Positions 1 to 9,092 are shown, counted from the stretch's first letter. The stretch: DNA of 39,357 nucleotides from a gamma proteobacterium symbiont of Ctena orbiculata (GCA_003094555.1 NATW01000101.1:1-39357); one strand, 5' to 3'. Notes: generated by a model from the letters alone, not told the origin. Translations and numbers: made by a program.

Positions 1-2
1 GT

Positions 3-614
3 TATCCATTCATGGCACTGGGCCTGGTTGCCTGTGTAACAATCAATATCTATTTTCCCGCCGCCGCGGCCGAAGAGGCAGCGCGTACCATCGTGCGCGA
101 TGTGCTTGGTGAGGAGGCAACGCCTGAACAAGAAAAGCCGGCGCCAGATACGGAATCCACAAAGGATGATAAACAGTCTTCACAGGGTATTCTCGAATCG
201 GCCCTGTCGCACACCTTGACCGGGGTGGTGGATTTTCTGATACAGCCAGCCCAGGCGGCGCAACCGAATATCGATATTGAATCGCCGGCCATACGTAAAC
301 TGCGTGCATCCATGTCCGGCAGACAGAGTGGCCTTGCAGCCCACTATCGGTCCGGCGCCCTTGGCTTTACCAACAACGGATCGGTGGCCGTCCGGGATCT
401 GAAGCTGATACCACTGCGTGAGCGAAATAAAGTGAAGAAGCTGGTGGCGGATGAAAATGGCGATCGTAAAGCGCTCTATGCGGAGATTGCCCGTGCCAAT
501 GGACAACCTCAATGGGAAAAAAATATCCGTGATACGTTCGCGAGGGTATGGGTGGAAGAGGCGCCAAAGGGATATTGGTACCAGGATGGCAAGAGCAATT
601 GGCGCCAAAAGTAG
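3..614 (+). CDS. YdbL/DUF1318-family lipoprotein, 5' end outside the window
   Basis: The frame is open to the left edge. The first ATG in view, at 12, would leave only seven residues before the Cys of an LVAC lipobox, too short for a lipoprotein signal, so I infer that the true start lies upstream and the gene is partial. After the lipobox comes a CVTINIYFPAAAAE stretch typical of DUF1318 lipoproteins, then a variable acidic linker of about 80 residues. The C-terminal half resembles E. coli YdbL: an R-x-S...R segment, an ALYAEIARANG helix, and a final GYWYQDGKSNWRQK tail. In E. coli, ydbL follows ydbH and ynbE, an outer-membrane-linked set thought to act in phospholipid transport. Whether those genes precede this one cannot be seen. 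The family call is fairly sure; the function is inference. Confidence 0.75.
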   Translation, partial: YPFMALGLVACVTINIYFPAAAAEEAARTIVRDVLGEEATPEQEKPAPDTESTKDDKQSSQGILESALSHTLTGVVDFLIQPAQAAQPNIDIESPAIRKLRASMSGRQSGLAAHYRSGALGFTNNGSVAVRDLKLIPLRERNKVKKLVADENGDRKALYAEIARANGQPQWEKNIRDTFARVWVEEAPKGYWYQDGKSNWRQK

Positions 615-641
615 CTCGCAAACAATGCCAGCCCAATAACC

Positions 642-1121
642 GTGATAGTAGACAGGACGAATATAGAGTTTGCGAAGATATCCGATGCTGTTGAAATCGG
701 GTTGATGTCAAAAAATGATATCGAATATGGCCTGGGCTGGCGCTACACGCCGGACAGGGTGGCGAAGTTGATTCGCAGTCCTTCGAAAAATGTCGTGGTG
801 GCTCGAAGGGATTCTGAATTGGTTGGCTTTGGGATAATGACCTATCAGGAAGACCAATCTAACCTGGATCTTTTAGCGGTTAAACGAAACTACCGACGCA
901 TGAAGGTAGGTTCTCATATTGTAGATTGGTTGGAGAAGGTTGCCGAAACGGCTGGCGTATTTAACGTGTTTGTTCAAGTAAGAACGAGAAACACCGGTGC
1001 GGTTATGTTCTATGAAAATATAGGTTATTTAGTGATGGATGAGGACAAGAACTATTACAGTGGCGTTGAAGCGGCAGTCTTGATGGTTAAAAGTTTAAGG
1101 CGGATGTATAGGGCAACATAG
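642..1121 (+). CDS. GNAT-family N-acetyltransferase
   Basis: This is a 159-residue protein of the size usual for single-domain GNAT acetyltransferases. The beta4-alpha3 acetyl-CoA binding region is visible around residues 83-98 as LAVKRNYRRMKVGSHIV, matching the R/Q-x-x-G-x-G/A pattern. A later N-T-G-A-V-M-F-Y-E-N-I-G-Y segment is the typical RimI-like C-terminal motif. The start is GTG at 642 with no clear Shine-Dalgarno. I keep it because the residues it adds (IEFAKISDAVEIGLMSKNDIEYGLGW) are normal family sequence, whereas the next ATG at 705 would cut them. The substrate is unknown. It lies 27 bases after the YdbL-like gene and 26 before the NHL gene, so it could be cotranscribed. Confidence 0.8.
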   Translation: MIVDRTNIEFAKISDAVEIGLMSKNDIEYGLGWRYTPDRVAKLIRSPSKNVVVARRDSELVGFGIMTYQEDQSNLDLLAVKRNYRRMKVGSHIVDWLEKVAETAGVFNVFVQVRTRNTGAVMFYENIGYLVMDEDKNYYSGVEAAVLMVKSLRRMYRAT

Positions 1122-1147
1122 CATCACATCGAATACGATCATTTGAC

Positions 1148-2011
1148 ATGAAATTACAGTTTGCTGCCACATTACTGTTGAGCTTGATAGTATGGCCGCT
1201 GTACGCCGAGGTCTCGGCAACGTTAGTGCAGGCGAGCAAGCCAATACTGTCAAACCCACATGACCTTAAATTGTCTCCCGATGGAAGCTATCTATTCGTC
1301 TCTGACGTGGGTAACAATCGCATCGCCATCCTCGACCCGCAAACACTCGAATTGATCGATGCATTTGGCGAAGACCATCAATCCGGCACTCACGACATCG
1401 ACTTCGATAGCATGGGCCGGGCCTATGTCGCCGATACCCACAACAACCGCGTAATCATCTACTCGATAAGTGATACAAATGCCAACCAGGTCGGTGAGCT
1501 GTCAACAGGTATCAGAGGTCCTGAAGGAGTCCTGGCCCACCCCAATGGTCGTATCTATGTGGCTGGTGCCTGGTCGAACAACCTGATGGTGTTTGAAAAC
1601 GGTGTGGTGGTGGATGAACTTCGCGGATTGTCATCACCGCACGATCTCGAACTTGCGGCCAATGGGTTGGATATCTGGCTGGCCGACGCGGGCAATGACC
1701 GCATACTGTTGCTGTCTTCAGAGCTTGCGGTGAAAAGAGAATGGTCCGGTGACACCTACGACTTCGATGGCGTGCGTTACATGGATCTGCTCGATGATGG
1801 TAGCCTGGTCGCGGCGGACAAGAATAACCACCAGATCAAGTTCATCACACCCGATGGCAGGCTTGGCCTGGTGCTCGGTGATGGTAAACCAGGGTTCGGC
1901 GCCAACAAGTTTACAACCCCCGAAGGGGTGGAAGTACGCGGAACCGATCTTTGGCTGTCGGATTCCGGCAACGACCGCATCCTTCGTTACCGTTTGAGGC
2001 TGTCACCCTGA
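1148..2011 (+). CDS. Secreted NHL-repeat beta-propeller protein
   Basis: The 287-residue protein starts with a clear signal peptide (MKLQFAATLLLSLIVWPLYA), which points to a periplasmic or secreted location. The rest is a series of about 45-residue NHL-type blades. Their hallmark strings recur as HDLKLSPDG...VSDVGNNRI, HDIDFDSMGRAYVADTHNNRV, PEGVLAHPNGRIYVAG, HDLELAANGLDIWLADAGNDRI and TPEGVEVRGTDLWLSDSGNDRI, enough for a six-bladed propeller. NHL propellers serve as binding scaffolds or, in some families, as lactonases and lyases. Nothing here fixes a substrate. The 3' end overlaps the convergent histidine phosphatase gene by 25 bases. Confidence 0.8.
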   Translation: MKLQFAATLLLSLIVWPLYAEVSATLVQASKPILSNPHDLKLSPDGSYLFVSDVGNNRIAILDPQTLELIDAFGEDHQSGTHDIDFDSMGRAYVADTHNNRVIIYSISDTNANQVGELSTGIRGPEGVLAHPNGRIYVAGAWSNNLMVFENGVVVDELRGLSSPHDLELAANGLDIWLADAGNDRILLLSSELAVKREWSGDTYDFDGVRYMDLLDDGSLVAADKNNHQIKFITPDGRLGLVLGDGKPGFGANKFTTPEGVEVRGTDLWLSDSGNDRILRYRLRLSP

Positions 2012-2712
2012 GGTCGCATATCGACCTCGAGCATCCGGCGCCAGCGCTCAGGGGGGATGCGTGCAATCACATCGAACCCACCCTTGCCATCGGCAAGAAA
2101 CACCACGCCCTCGCCCTCATCCGGGTAGACCGGTGTCGCCTCTCGAGCAACATTTCCGTGGGCAACGACGACCCTGTTAGCGCCAGCGGCAGGCGGTGTC
2201 GATAGCAGGCGTTGCGCACTCGCAACGATTTTGTCGCGCCCACCGAAATAACCGGCACTCCGCAGGTTCATGACAACAGTAGTCGAGACCACAGGCCCGA
2301 CATCGAACAGCTTTGCTGTTTCCATCGTCCTGCAATAGGGGCTTGCCAATACCTGTCCCACCGGAATTCCCAGGTCGCGGATCGCCTCTCCGATAGCTCT
2401 CGCCTCAGCGCGACCGCTGTCCGAAAGTTGCCGCATTTGGCTGACATCACAACTCAACCAGTCCCCGGCCTTTGTGACGCGATCCTGCTTCGACCAATCA
2501 GTGGCCACATGCCGAAAATAGAGTGTGTAACCCCCGCTGCGCAATTGTGCGAGCAACTCGGTTTCATCGACTGCAATGACCGCTTTCGGGCCGAGGCAGA
2601 CAAGTAGCATCAAAAAAACCAGGAATTTTCCAGACAGCTTCGCACTGGTGGGTGACCGCAGCATGCCGCAGCAAAGAATCCCGAGCCGATGATTTTGAAT
2701 TTTGTAAATCAT
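1987..2712 (-). CDS. Exported histidine phosphatase (SixA/phosphoglycerate mutase superfamily)
   Basis: The 241-residue protein belongs to the histidine phosphatase superfamily. The phospho-accepting His sits in YFRHVATDW near residue 67. A later LASPYCRTMETA segment holds the conserved Arg of the SixA group, and VVVAHGNVARE supplies the second catalytic His. A hydrophobic segment (KFLVFLMLLVCLGPKAVIA) before the domain looks like a signal peptide. The start at 2712 is preceded by AGAAGAG at good spacing. ATG 2664 would give a tidier signal peptide but lacks a ribosome site, so the choice is open. The gene is convergent with the NHL gene and overlaps its 3' end. The substrate is unknown. Confidence 0.8.
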   Translation of the reverse strand: MIYKIQNHRLGILCCGMLRSPTSAKLSGKFLVFLMLLVCLGPKAVIAVDETELLAQLRSGGYTLYFRHVATDWSKQDRVTKAGDWLSCDVSQMRQLSDSGRAEARAIGEAIRDLGIPVGQVLASPYCRTMETAKLFDVGPVVSTTVVMNLRSAGYFGGRDKIVASAQRLLSTPPAAGANRVVVAHGNVAREATPVYPDEGEGVVFLADGKGGFDVIARIPPERWRRMLEVDMRPQGDSLKR

Positions 2713-2888
2713 GCTCTTCTGGTGCCCCTATAAACTTTACACGTGCCTATGGGAATGAGTTCCGATGCTGGTGATTGTTCTCGAGCATAGACAAGGTAAT
2801 TATCTTTTACACCGGTTTGGACAATGGACTGCATCGTAAGACAGGGGGCTTGTTAAAAATGTAACTGTTAAGCGTATATTGGTATGCA

Positions 2889-4019
2889 CTAAGGTTTGGG
2901 GAATAATCGAATGAGCTTTCCGTTATTTGCATCGACTAACAGGTAGATAAGACCATCTGGTCCCTGTCGCACATCCCGGATCCTTCCAAACTCATCGCTT
3001 ACGAGGCGCTCTTCACGGGTAACGGTTTCGCCATCCAGTTCCAGCCTTACGAGTTGGTTGAACTTGAGTGAACCGATAAACAGGTTGTGCTTCCAGTGCT
3101 TGAATTTTTCACCTGTATAGAAGGTCATGCCTGAAGGCCCAATGGAGGGAACCCAATAGTGAATAGGTTGAACCATGCCTGGCTTGTGTGTGCCTTCACC
3201 GATTTTTGTCCCGATGACATAGTTCACACCATACGTGATAACAGGCCAGCCGTGGTTGGCACCGGGGTCGGGTATGTTTAACTCGTCACCGCCTTGAGGA
3301 CCATGTTCGTGGGTCCACAGCTTGCCACTTTCCGGGTGCAGGGCCGCTCCCTGAATATTACGATGTCCATAACTGTAGATCTCTGCCAACTTGTCGCCTT
3401 GGCCGATGAATGGATTCTGTGGTGGTACGCTTCCATCATCATTGATTCGGATTACAGAACCAGCGTGATCACTGAGATCCTGGGCGCGGGGGCGATCGCC
3501 ACGATCACCAAGGGTGATATACAGCTGCCCCTGACGATCAAACACCAGGCGCGATCCGAAATGGTTACGTGTTGGGGTTTTTCGGCTCATGCGGAAAATA
3601 GTTTGTAACTGTTCCAGATGACGTCCTTGCAGCTTGCCCCTGGCCACAGTGGTACCGTAGGTCCCACCATCCGGCTCGGCGTAGGAGAAATAGACCCAAC
3701 GATTATGCTTGAAGTCCGGGTGCAAGACGACGTCAAGCAGGCCGCCCTGTCCATGCTCTCTAATCCTTGGAAGACCCGTGATTGGTTTCGCCTCCAGTTC
3801 GCCTTGGCGATTGACATAACGAAGCGTTCCACGCTTTTCAGTGATGAGCATGCCACCGTCAGGAAGAAAAGCGACAGACCAAGGCTTGTATAGTCCTTCA
3901 ACCAGGGTTTCATAGTCGATGAGGTGTTTTTCCGTATTGATGGCGGCTGCTGAGGCATTGATAGATATCGACAAAAGCAGCGCGGTAAGGAGAACAACTA
4001 GTTTATGGTGGTATCTCAT
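2889..4019 (-). CDS. PQQ-dependent aldose sugar dehydrogenase (YliI-like, GSDH family)
   Basis: The 376-residue protein has an N-terminal signal peptide (MRYHHKLVVLLTALLLSISI, cleavage near ASA-AA) and then a full soluble glucose/sorbosone dehydrogenase propeller. Family strings are VEGLYKPWSVAFLPDGGMLITEKRGTLRYV, GQGGLLDVVLHPDF, RNHFGSRLVFDRQGQLYITLGDRG, GHRNIQGAALHPESGKLW, HEHGPQGGDELNI and WVPSIGPSGMTFYTG. Members bind PQQ and Ca2+ and oxidise aldose sugars in the periplasm, passing electrons to the respiratory chain. E. coli YliI is the closest named relative I can recall. The length matches the family. It lies 176 bases upstream of the phosphatase on the same strand. PQQ synthesis genes are not in the window, so cofactor supply cannot be judged. 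Confidence 0.9.
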   Translation of the reverse strand: MRYHHKLVVLLTALLLSISINASAAAINTEKHLIDYETLVEGLYKPWSVAFLPDGGMLITEKRGTLRYVNRQGELEAKPITGLPRIREHGQGGLLDVVLHPDFKHNRWVYFSYAEPDGGTYGTTVARGKLQGRHLEQLQTIFRMSRKTPTRNHFGSRLVFDRQGQLYITLGDRGDRPRAQDLSDHAGSVIRINDDGSVPPQNPFIGQGDKLAEIYSYGHRNIQGAALHPESGKLWTHEHGPQGGDELNIPDPGANHGWPVITYGVNYVIGTKIGEGTHKPGMVQPIHYWVPSIGPSGMTFYTGEKFKHWKHNLFIGSLKFNQLVRLELDGETVTREERLVSDEFGRIRDVRQGPDGLIYLLVDANNGKLIRLFPKP

Positions 4020-4281
4020 TCCGAGCCTCGTTATTGAAAGTGTATTGTCTAAAAGGATTGATTCATTTAATTTCAGAAAAATCTGATGATCGGTAAAAAT
4101 TGTTATTTACGTCTCATAAGAGTATAGGTAGAAAATATCCATAATTTTCATCAGGATTAGTGTTATCAGGCCCTGGATAAATTGTGGTGACTGGACTCTG
4201 AATCATGATACTCAAGGTGCTACTATAGAGAAGATTCTACTATGCATATTAAAAGATATTAATCATTTGGTGGTTGGTCCC

Positions 4282-4698
4282 ATGGCACTGAAAATATCCA
4301 AGCATGTCTCAGTCCCTGAGAATGAGATCGAAATCAGTGCTATTCGTTCACAAGGAGCGGGTGGGCAGAATGTCAACAAAGTGGCATCTGCCATTCATTT
4401 GCGTTTTAACATATTCAGCTCTTCGCTACCTGAGCACTATCGCCACCGGCTTTTGAAACTGAATGACAAAAGAATCAATAAAGATGGCGTTGTCATAATC
4501 AAAGCACAACGCTACAGAGATCAGGAAAGAAATCGACAGGATGCATTGGAAAGACTTCAATTGTTAATTCGGCGTGTTATAGAGAAACCTAAGAAACGTA
4601 TCCCAACTAAACCGACAAAGGCATCCAATCATCGTCGACTGGAGAGTAAAACCAAACGTGGAAGACAGAAGGCATTGCGGCGTAAAGTGGATGAATAA
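4282..4698 (+). CDS. arfB: Alternative ribosome-rescue factor / peptidyl-tRNA hydrolase ArfB (YaeJ)
   Basis: ArfB frees ribosomes stalled on mRNAs without a stop codon by hydrolysing peptidyl-tRNA in the P site. The GGQ catalytic motif is at residues 27-29 of the protein from ATG 4282 (SQGAGGQNVNKVASAIHLRF), as in E. coli YaeJ. The basic C-terminal tail that enters the empty mRNA channel is present (KPTKASNHRRLESKTKRGRQKALRRK). I chose ATG 4282, giving MALKISKHVSVPE and 138 residues, over the upstream TTG at 4267, because the E. coli protein begins at the equivalent place and is 140 residues long. In E. coli yaeJ sits beside yaeQ. Here gltA separates the two. Confidence 0.92.
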   Translation: MALKISKHVSVPENEIEISAIRSQGAGGQNVNKVASAIHLRFNIFSSSLPEHYRHRLLKLNDKRINKDGVVIIKAQRYRDQERNRQDALERLQLLIRRVIEKPKKRIPTKPTKASNHRRLESKTKRGRQKALRRKVDE

Positions 4699-4771
4699 AG
4701 TTTGTCACGACTGCTTGCAATAGAACATCAACAACTGCCATCTGTCTAACACAACAGCCCCCTTGCCATGG

Positions 4772-4784
4772 CGTATATTATACG
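4772..4784. promoter_or_regulatory. 13-bp palindrome in the gltA upstream region
   Basis: The sequence CGTATATTATACG is a perfect palindrome about a central T, 49 bases before the gltA start. It contains TATTAT and TATATT strings that could serve as a -10 box, but no convincing -35 box sits 16-18 bases upstream. It could be an operator over a weak promoter or chance in an AT-rich stretch. Confidence 0.3.
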
Positions 4785-4833
4785 TTTTTGTAAGAGATCG
4801 GGTCGTGCCCGTAACACTTCGGGAGAATAACAA

Positions 4834-6129
4834 ATGACAGAAAAATATTATTTAATTCAAGAGGATACAGCGCAGAAAAAAATCGATCTTGAAGTTATGA
4901 AACCGGTTCAGGGACCACTGGCCGTTGATGTGACAAAGCTCTATCGGGATCAGGGAATACTGACTTATGATCCCGGATTCATGTCAACGGCAAGCTGCGA
5001 AAGCAGTATTACCTATATCGATGGAGAAGCTGGAGTTCTGGAGTATCGCGGTTACCCCATCGAGCAGCTGGCGAAACAGGCGGACTACCTCGAGGTTGCC
5101 TATCTTCTGCTGTATGGGGAGTTGCCGAATCAAAGCCAACTGCTAGAGTTCGATCACATCATCACCCATCACACCATGCTGAATGAGAATCTCAAGGATT
5201 TCTTTGGTGGTTTCCACTATGATGCACACCCGATGGCGATCATGGTCGGTGTGGTCGGTTCACTATCGGCTTTTTATCACGACTCATTGGATATCAACAA
5301 TCCCCGGCATCGTGAAATCTCAGCCCATCGTCTGATTGCAAAGATGCCGACGATTGCCGCTGCCAGTTATAAGCACAATATAAGCGAGCCGATTGTCTAT
5401 CCGGACAATGACCTCTCCTACTGCGCCAATCTGTTGCAAATGATGTTCGCAACCCCCTGCGAACAATACCATCCAAATCCAATCGCGGTTGAGGCAATGA
5501 ATCTTCTGTTCATCCTCCATTCCGATCATGAACAGAATGCCAGCACTTCAACCGTCAGGTTGGCTGGTAGTTCGCAGGCCAATCCCTTCGCCTGTATTGC
5601 CGCAGGTATTGCATCACTATGGGGTCCCGCTCATGGTGGCGCCAATGAGGCGGTGTTGAACATGCTGACCGAGATTGGAGACCTCTCCAACATCGATAAG
5701 TATATCGCCAAGGCGAAGGACAAGAATGACCCGTTTCGATTGATGGGGTTCGGGCATCGTGTCTATAAGCATTACGATCCACGCGCCAATATCCTGCGTG
5801 AAATGTGCACAAAGGTGCTTAGTGAGCTTGCTGACAGTAATAATCCCATGTTTGAACTGGCGCTCAGGCTGGAAGAGATTGCCCTGAAGGATGAATATTT
5901 CCTGCAGCGTAAGTTGTATCCGAATGTGGATTTCTACTCAGGCATTATCTATCGGGCATTGAACATACCGAAAAATATGTTTACGGTGATGTTTGCCATT
6001 GCACGTACCGTCGGTTGGGTCTCCCATTGGCTGGAGATGATGAGCGATCCGTTGCAGAGAATTGGCCGACCCCGCCAGATCTATATGGGCTCACCTCGCC
6101 GTGACTTCGTTCCGCTGGATGAGCGTTAA
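4834..6129 (+). CDS. gltA: Citrate synthase (type I)
   Basis: Citrate synthase condenses acetyl-CoA with oxaloacetate to start the TCA cycle. The 431-residue length fits the hexameric type I enzyme of Gram-negative bacteria. The catalytic triad can be placed: His267 in GPAHGGANE, His308 in [13 protein letters not shown] and Asp366 in PNVDFYSG. The substrate-binding [10 protein letters not shown] segment is near residues 229-238, and the N-terminal extension with a [13 protein letters not shown] stretch is typical. A GGAG ribosome site lies about ten bases before the ATG. yaeQ starts 14 bases after the stop and is probably cotranscribed. With acs also in the window, the cell can activate acetate and feed it to the cycle. 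Confidence 0.97.
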   Translation: MTEKYYLIQEDTAQKKIDLEVMKPVQGPLAVDVTKLYRDQGILTYDPGFMSTASCESSITYIDGEAGVLEYRGYPIEQLAKQADYLEVAYLLLYGELPNQSQLLEFDHIITHHTMLNENLKDFFGGFHYDAHPMAIMVGVVGSLSAFYHDSLDINNPRHREISAHRLIAKMPTIAAASYKHNISEPIVYPDNDLSYCANLLQMMFATPCEQYHPNPIAVEAMNLLFILHSDHEQNASTSTVRLAGSSQANPFACIAAGIASLWGPAHGGANEAVLNMLTEIGDLSNIDKYIAKAKDKNDPFRLMGFGHRVYKHYDPRANILREMCTKVLSELADSNNPMFELALRLEEIALKDEYFLQRKLYPNVDFYSGIIYRALNIPKNMFTVMFAIARTVGWVSHWLEMMSDPLQRIGRPRQIYMGSPRRDFVPLDER

Positions 6130-6143
6130 CAGGCCCTAGTATA

Positions 6144-6683
6144 TTGGCCCTGAAGGCAACTATCTTTAAAGCAGAACTCCTGATCTCCGATATGGAGAGA
6201 GGGCATTACCAGACCTATAATCTGACCTTGGCGCGACATCCCTCTGAGACGGATCAGAGGCTGTTGATCCGACTGCTCGCATTTGCCCTGAATGCCGATG
6301 ATGATCTCAGCTTCACCAAGGGCCTGTCTACCGATGACGAACCAGAGCTGTGGCGCAAGAACCTGAGCAATGAGATCGAATTATGGATCGAATTGGGGCA
6401 GCTGGATGAGAAGCGTCTGCGGCGTGCCTGTGGTTTGGCGAAACAGGTCATTGTCTATCTCTATGCAGAACGCAGTGCGTCTGTATGGTGGTCCCAGCAG
6501 CAGGAGATGGTGCAGCGATTCTCCAACTTGCGGGTAGTCATGATATCTGTGGTCGGTGACAGCCGGCTTGAGTCCCTTGCTCAGCGGAACATGTCCCTGC
6601 ATGCCACGATTCAGGATAATCAGATCTGGTTATCTGACGATCAGCAAACGGTAAGCATCGATGTCCAGATCTGGTTTCCATGA
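6144..6683 (+). CDS. yaeQ: YaeQ family protein
   Basis: The 179-residue product matches E. coli YaeQ along its length: MALKATIFKAEL at the start, LTLARHPSETDQRLLIRLLAFAL, FTKGLSTDDEPELW, IELWIELGQLDEKRLRRAC, VWWSQQ and MSLHATIQDNQIWLSDD. YaeQ has a PD-(D/E)XK nuclease-like fold, and its biological role is not firmly known. The start is TTG at 6144. It is accepted because the MALKATI start is strongly conserved and the spacing after gltA (14 bases) suits translational coupling. The 3' end is only seven bases from the end of the convergent methyltransferase gene. Confidence 0.92.
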   Translation: MALKATIFKAELLISDMERGHYQTYNLTLARHPSETDQRLLIRLLAFALNADDDLSFTKGLSTDDEPELWRKNLSNEIELWIELGQLDEKRLRRACGLAKQVIVYLYAERSASVWWSQQQEMVQRFSNLRVVMISVVGDSRLESLAQRNMSLHATIQDNQIWLSDDQQTVSIDVQIWFP

Positions 6684-6690
6684 GATCCGG

Positions 6691-7368
6691 CTACTTTAAT
6701 AGATAGACATGCTCCAACATCTGGCTGACGCCTTTTTCTCGGTAGCGGTCGGTATCCTGCAGGATATTCAAGCTATGCAGGTGCTGGATGGAAAAACGTT
6801 GCTTGAACAGGGCTCTGACTTCATCATCTGAAACACTGAAGGGAGGGCCGTCCATCTCTCCCTGGGGATACTCCATGGTGATCAATAAAACCTTTGCCTG
6901 CTCGGGGAGAAAACGCTTCAGCATTTGTGCATAGTGGATACGCTGATCTGGATTCAGTGCTACCAGGGAGGCCCGGTCATAGACTGCATTGACGTCACTG
7001 TTATCGATCTGTTCAAGGTCAAATATGTCGCCACAATAGATCTCGAAGGGTCCGTCACGCCAGCACTCAAAGTCACCTAAGTACTCAATTCTGGGCTGAA
7101 GGGCATGCTCTTTGAAAAAGGCCTCAATCGCCAACGGGCTCAATTCGACTCCACGGATACGGTATCCATGACCGGCCAGCCAGACCATATCCCTGCTTTT
7201 ACCACAGAGCGGGGCCAATACCATTGAGCCTTGGGGTAGATACAGGGCGTGCCAATGGTTCAACAGATGTTGGTTGAACTCCACATGATGCCAACCGATG
7301 TTGTTTTCTTTCCAGCGCTGCAGCCAGTTGTCGTTTGGTGCTTTGAGTCTGTCGTCCATTGGTGTCAT
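6691..7368 (-). CDS. tpm: Thiopurine S-methyltransferase-type SAM methyltransferase (TPMT/Tpm)
   Basis: The 225-residue protein is a bacterial TPMT homologue. It opens with NWLQRWKENNIGWHHVEFNQ. It then has the SAM-binding region VLAPLCGKSRDMVWLAGHGYRIRGVELSPLAIEAFF, in which the Glu of GVELS follows beta-2, and the CGDIFDL and VYDRASLVALNP motifs. Bacterial enzymes methylate thiols and also selenium and tellurium oxyanions, the latter known from Pseudomonas Tpm. The physiological substrate here is unknown. A second in-frame ATG three codons on is an equally possible start. The gene is convergent with yaeQ at a 7-base gap, and I see no terminator hairpin between them. Confidence 0.88.
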   Translation of the reverse strand: MTPMDDRLKAPNDNWLQRWKENNIGWHHVEFNQHLLNHWHALYLPQGSMVLAPLCGKSRDMVWLAGHGYRIRGVELSPLAIEAFFKEHALQPRIEYLGDFECWRDGPFEIYCGDIFDLEQIDNSDVNAVYDRASLVALNPDQRIHYAQMLKRFLPEQAKVLLITMEYPQGEMDGPPFSVSDDEVRALFKQRFSIQHLHSLNILQDTDRYREKGVSQMLEHVYLLK

Positions 7369-7582
7369 GATGCTGCCTGTTTAGTCACATAACGGTGAGG
7401 CCGTAAATATTCATTTGAAGTGTGGTCTTAGGCAGCTCGTTGCCCGGGCTGTTATTAACCAGGAACTTTAATGGGTCAAGTGCAAGACTGCAAGAATCCC
7501 GGCCTTCCAAGTTAAGGCACTACTGTTGATGATCGGCGTCAAACGAAATAACCACAGTTCAATTCAGAGTATCAGATAAGAG

Positions 7583-8575
7583 ATGGAAGCAGATTCGCAA
7601 GAGCAGGCGTTTGCCACCCTGACACCCGATGCACTATTGGATGCCGTGGAATCGACCGGTGTCAGCTGTAGTGGACAGATGCTGGCCCTCAACAGTTATG
7701 AAAACAGGGTCTATCAAGTTGGCCTGGATGACGGGCCGCCATTGGTGGCCAAGTTCTATCGCCCCAATCGCTGGAGCGATGAGGCGATCCTGGAGGAGCA
7801 CCAATTCACCATTGAATTGGCCCAGCAGGAGATACCGGTCATCGCCCCCATCATTGACGAGCATGGCAAGACCCTGTTGTACCATGAGCAGAGCCGCTTT
7901 GCCCTCTATCCCTGCAAGGGTGGGCGCGCACCGGAGTTGGATGACCCCGGTCATCTGCTTCAATTGGGCCGTTTTATCGCCAGGATACACCTGTTGGGTT
8001 CCACCTGTGACTTCGAGCATCGGCCAGGCATCGACCTGGAGAGCTTCCTGCATCAGCCTAGTCGCTATCTTCTGGAGCATGGATTTATCCCTGCTCACCT
8101 GGTCACTGCCTATGAAACCCTGCTCTCTGATCTGATCGACCGGATCGAGTCCTGCTATGCCAGCGCCGGGGCCTTCAAAACGATTCGATTGCATGGCGAC
8201 TGCCATCCCGGGAATATCCTGTGGCGAGACGATGGGCCGCAAATTGTCGATTTCGATGATGCCAGAATGGGTCCCGCAATCCAGGATCTGTGGATGTTTC
8301 TCTCCGGTGATCGTGGTTACATGAGCGAACGGGCGGCGGATCTGCTGGAAGGGTACAATCAGTTTTACGATTTCAATCCCGCGGAACTCCACTTGTTGGA
8401 AGCATTACGTACCCTGAGGCTGGTCCACTACGCAGGGTGGTTGGGCCGGCGTTGGTATGATCCTGCCTTTCCCAGGGCGTTCCCCTGGTTCGACAGCATG
8501 GCCTTCTGGGAAGAGCATATCCTGACCCTGCGTGAGCAACTGGCAAAGATGGATGAGCCACCCATAGCGGTGTGA
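7583..8575 (+). CDS. srkA: Stress-response serine/threonine kinase SrkA (YihE)
   Basis: SrkA/YihE is an APH/choline-kinase-fold Ser/Thr kinase implicated in E. coli in protection against stress-induced cell death. The 330-residue length matches. Visible elements are a nucleotide-binding Lys57 in LVAKFYRP, the N-terminal NSYENRVYQVG segment, the Brenner catalytic loop LHGDCHPGNIL with Asp206 and Asn211, and the metal-binding VDFDDARMGP with Asp223 and Asp225. A C-terminal ARWLGRRW-like helix region is also family-typical. The start ATG has a weak AGATAAGAG ribosome site. The gene is convergent with greB, with 13 bases between stop codons. Confidence 0.92.
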   Translation: MEADSQEQAFATLTPDALLDAVESTGVSCSGQMLALNSYENRVYQVGLDDGPPLVAKFYRPNRWSDEAILEEHQFTIELAQQEIPVIAPIIDEHGKTLLYHEQSRFALYPCKGGRAPELDDPGHLLQLGRFIARIHLLGSTCDFEHRPGIDLESFLHQPSRYLLEHGFIPAHLVTAYETLLSDLIDRIESCYASAGAFKTIRLHGDCHPGNILWRDDGPQIVDFDDARMGPAIQDLWMFLSGDRGYMSERAADLLEGYNQFYDFNPAELHLLEALRTLRLVHYAGWLGRRWYDPAFPRAFPWFDSMAFWEEHILTLREQLAKMDEPPIAV

Positions 8576-8588
8576 GGCCGGTACGAGG

Positions 8589-9092
8589 CTATCGATCCTC
8601 GTCATATCGGATATCCACAATCCAGTACTGTCTCATGCCATTTGGTGTCTCGACTGTGATTTGGTCGTCCAGACTGCGTCCCAGCAGGGCTTGTGCCAGG
8701 GGGGAATCCAGGCTGATGTAATCCGCCTGCATACCAATCTCATCCGGTCCGACTATCCGATAACTCTGTTCGCTACCATCTTTATCCTCCAGCCACACCC
8801 AGGCGGAGAAAAAGACCTGTTGTTGATTGCCCGGTAGTTGATCGACGACCTTGAGAGCCGGTAGTCTCTTCTGCAAATAGCGGATACGCCAGTCGATTTC
8901 ACGCAACTCCTTTTTGCGATAGATGTATTCCGCGTTCTCTGATCGGTCCCCCTCGGCAGCTGCTGCGGCCAGCGCCTTGGTTACATCCCGCCGACGAATC
9001 CATAGTCCCTGTTCTTCCTGTTTGAGCTGCGCATACCCGGTTTGTGTGATATAGGGGGATTTTGCTGGAGCAGGCGGCTTGTATCGTCCCAT
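8589..9092 (-). CDS. greB: Transcript cleavage factor GreB
   Basis: GreB enters the secondary channel of RNA polymerase and stimulates cleavage of backtracked transcripts. The 167-residue protein has the N-terminal coiled coil with the tip acidic residues in GDRSENAEY (Asp49, Glu52). The GreB-type LREIDWRIRYLQKRL helix and the C-terminal FKBP-like domain with YRIVGPDEIG, DYISLDSPLAQALLGRS and VETPNG follow. The sequence is closer to E. coli GreB than to GreA because of the DRSENA-YxYxKKxLREID pattern. An extra proline-rich N-terminus (GRYKPPAPAKSP) of about ten residues precedes the domain. Confidence 0.93.
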   Translation of the reverse strand: MGRYKPPAPAKSPYITQTGYAQLKQEEQGLWIRRRDVTKALAAAAAEGDRSENAEYIYRKKELREIDWRIRYLQKRLPALKVVDQLPGNQQQVFFSAWVWLEDKDGSEQSYRIVGPDEIGMQADYISLDSPLAQALLGRSLDDQITVETPNGMRQYWIVDIRYDEDR

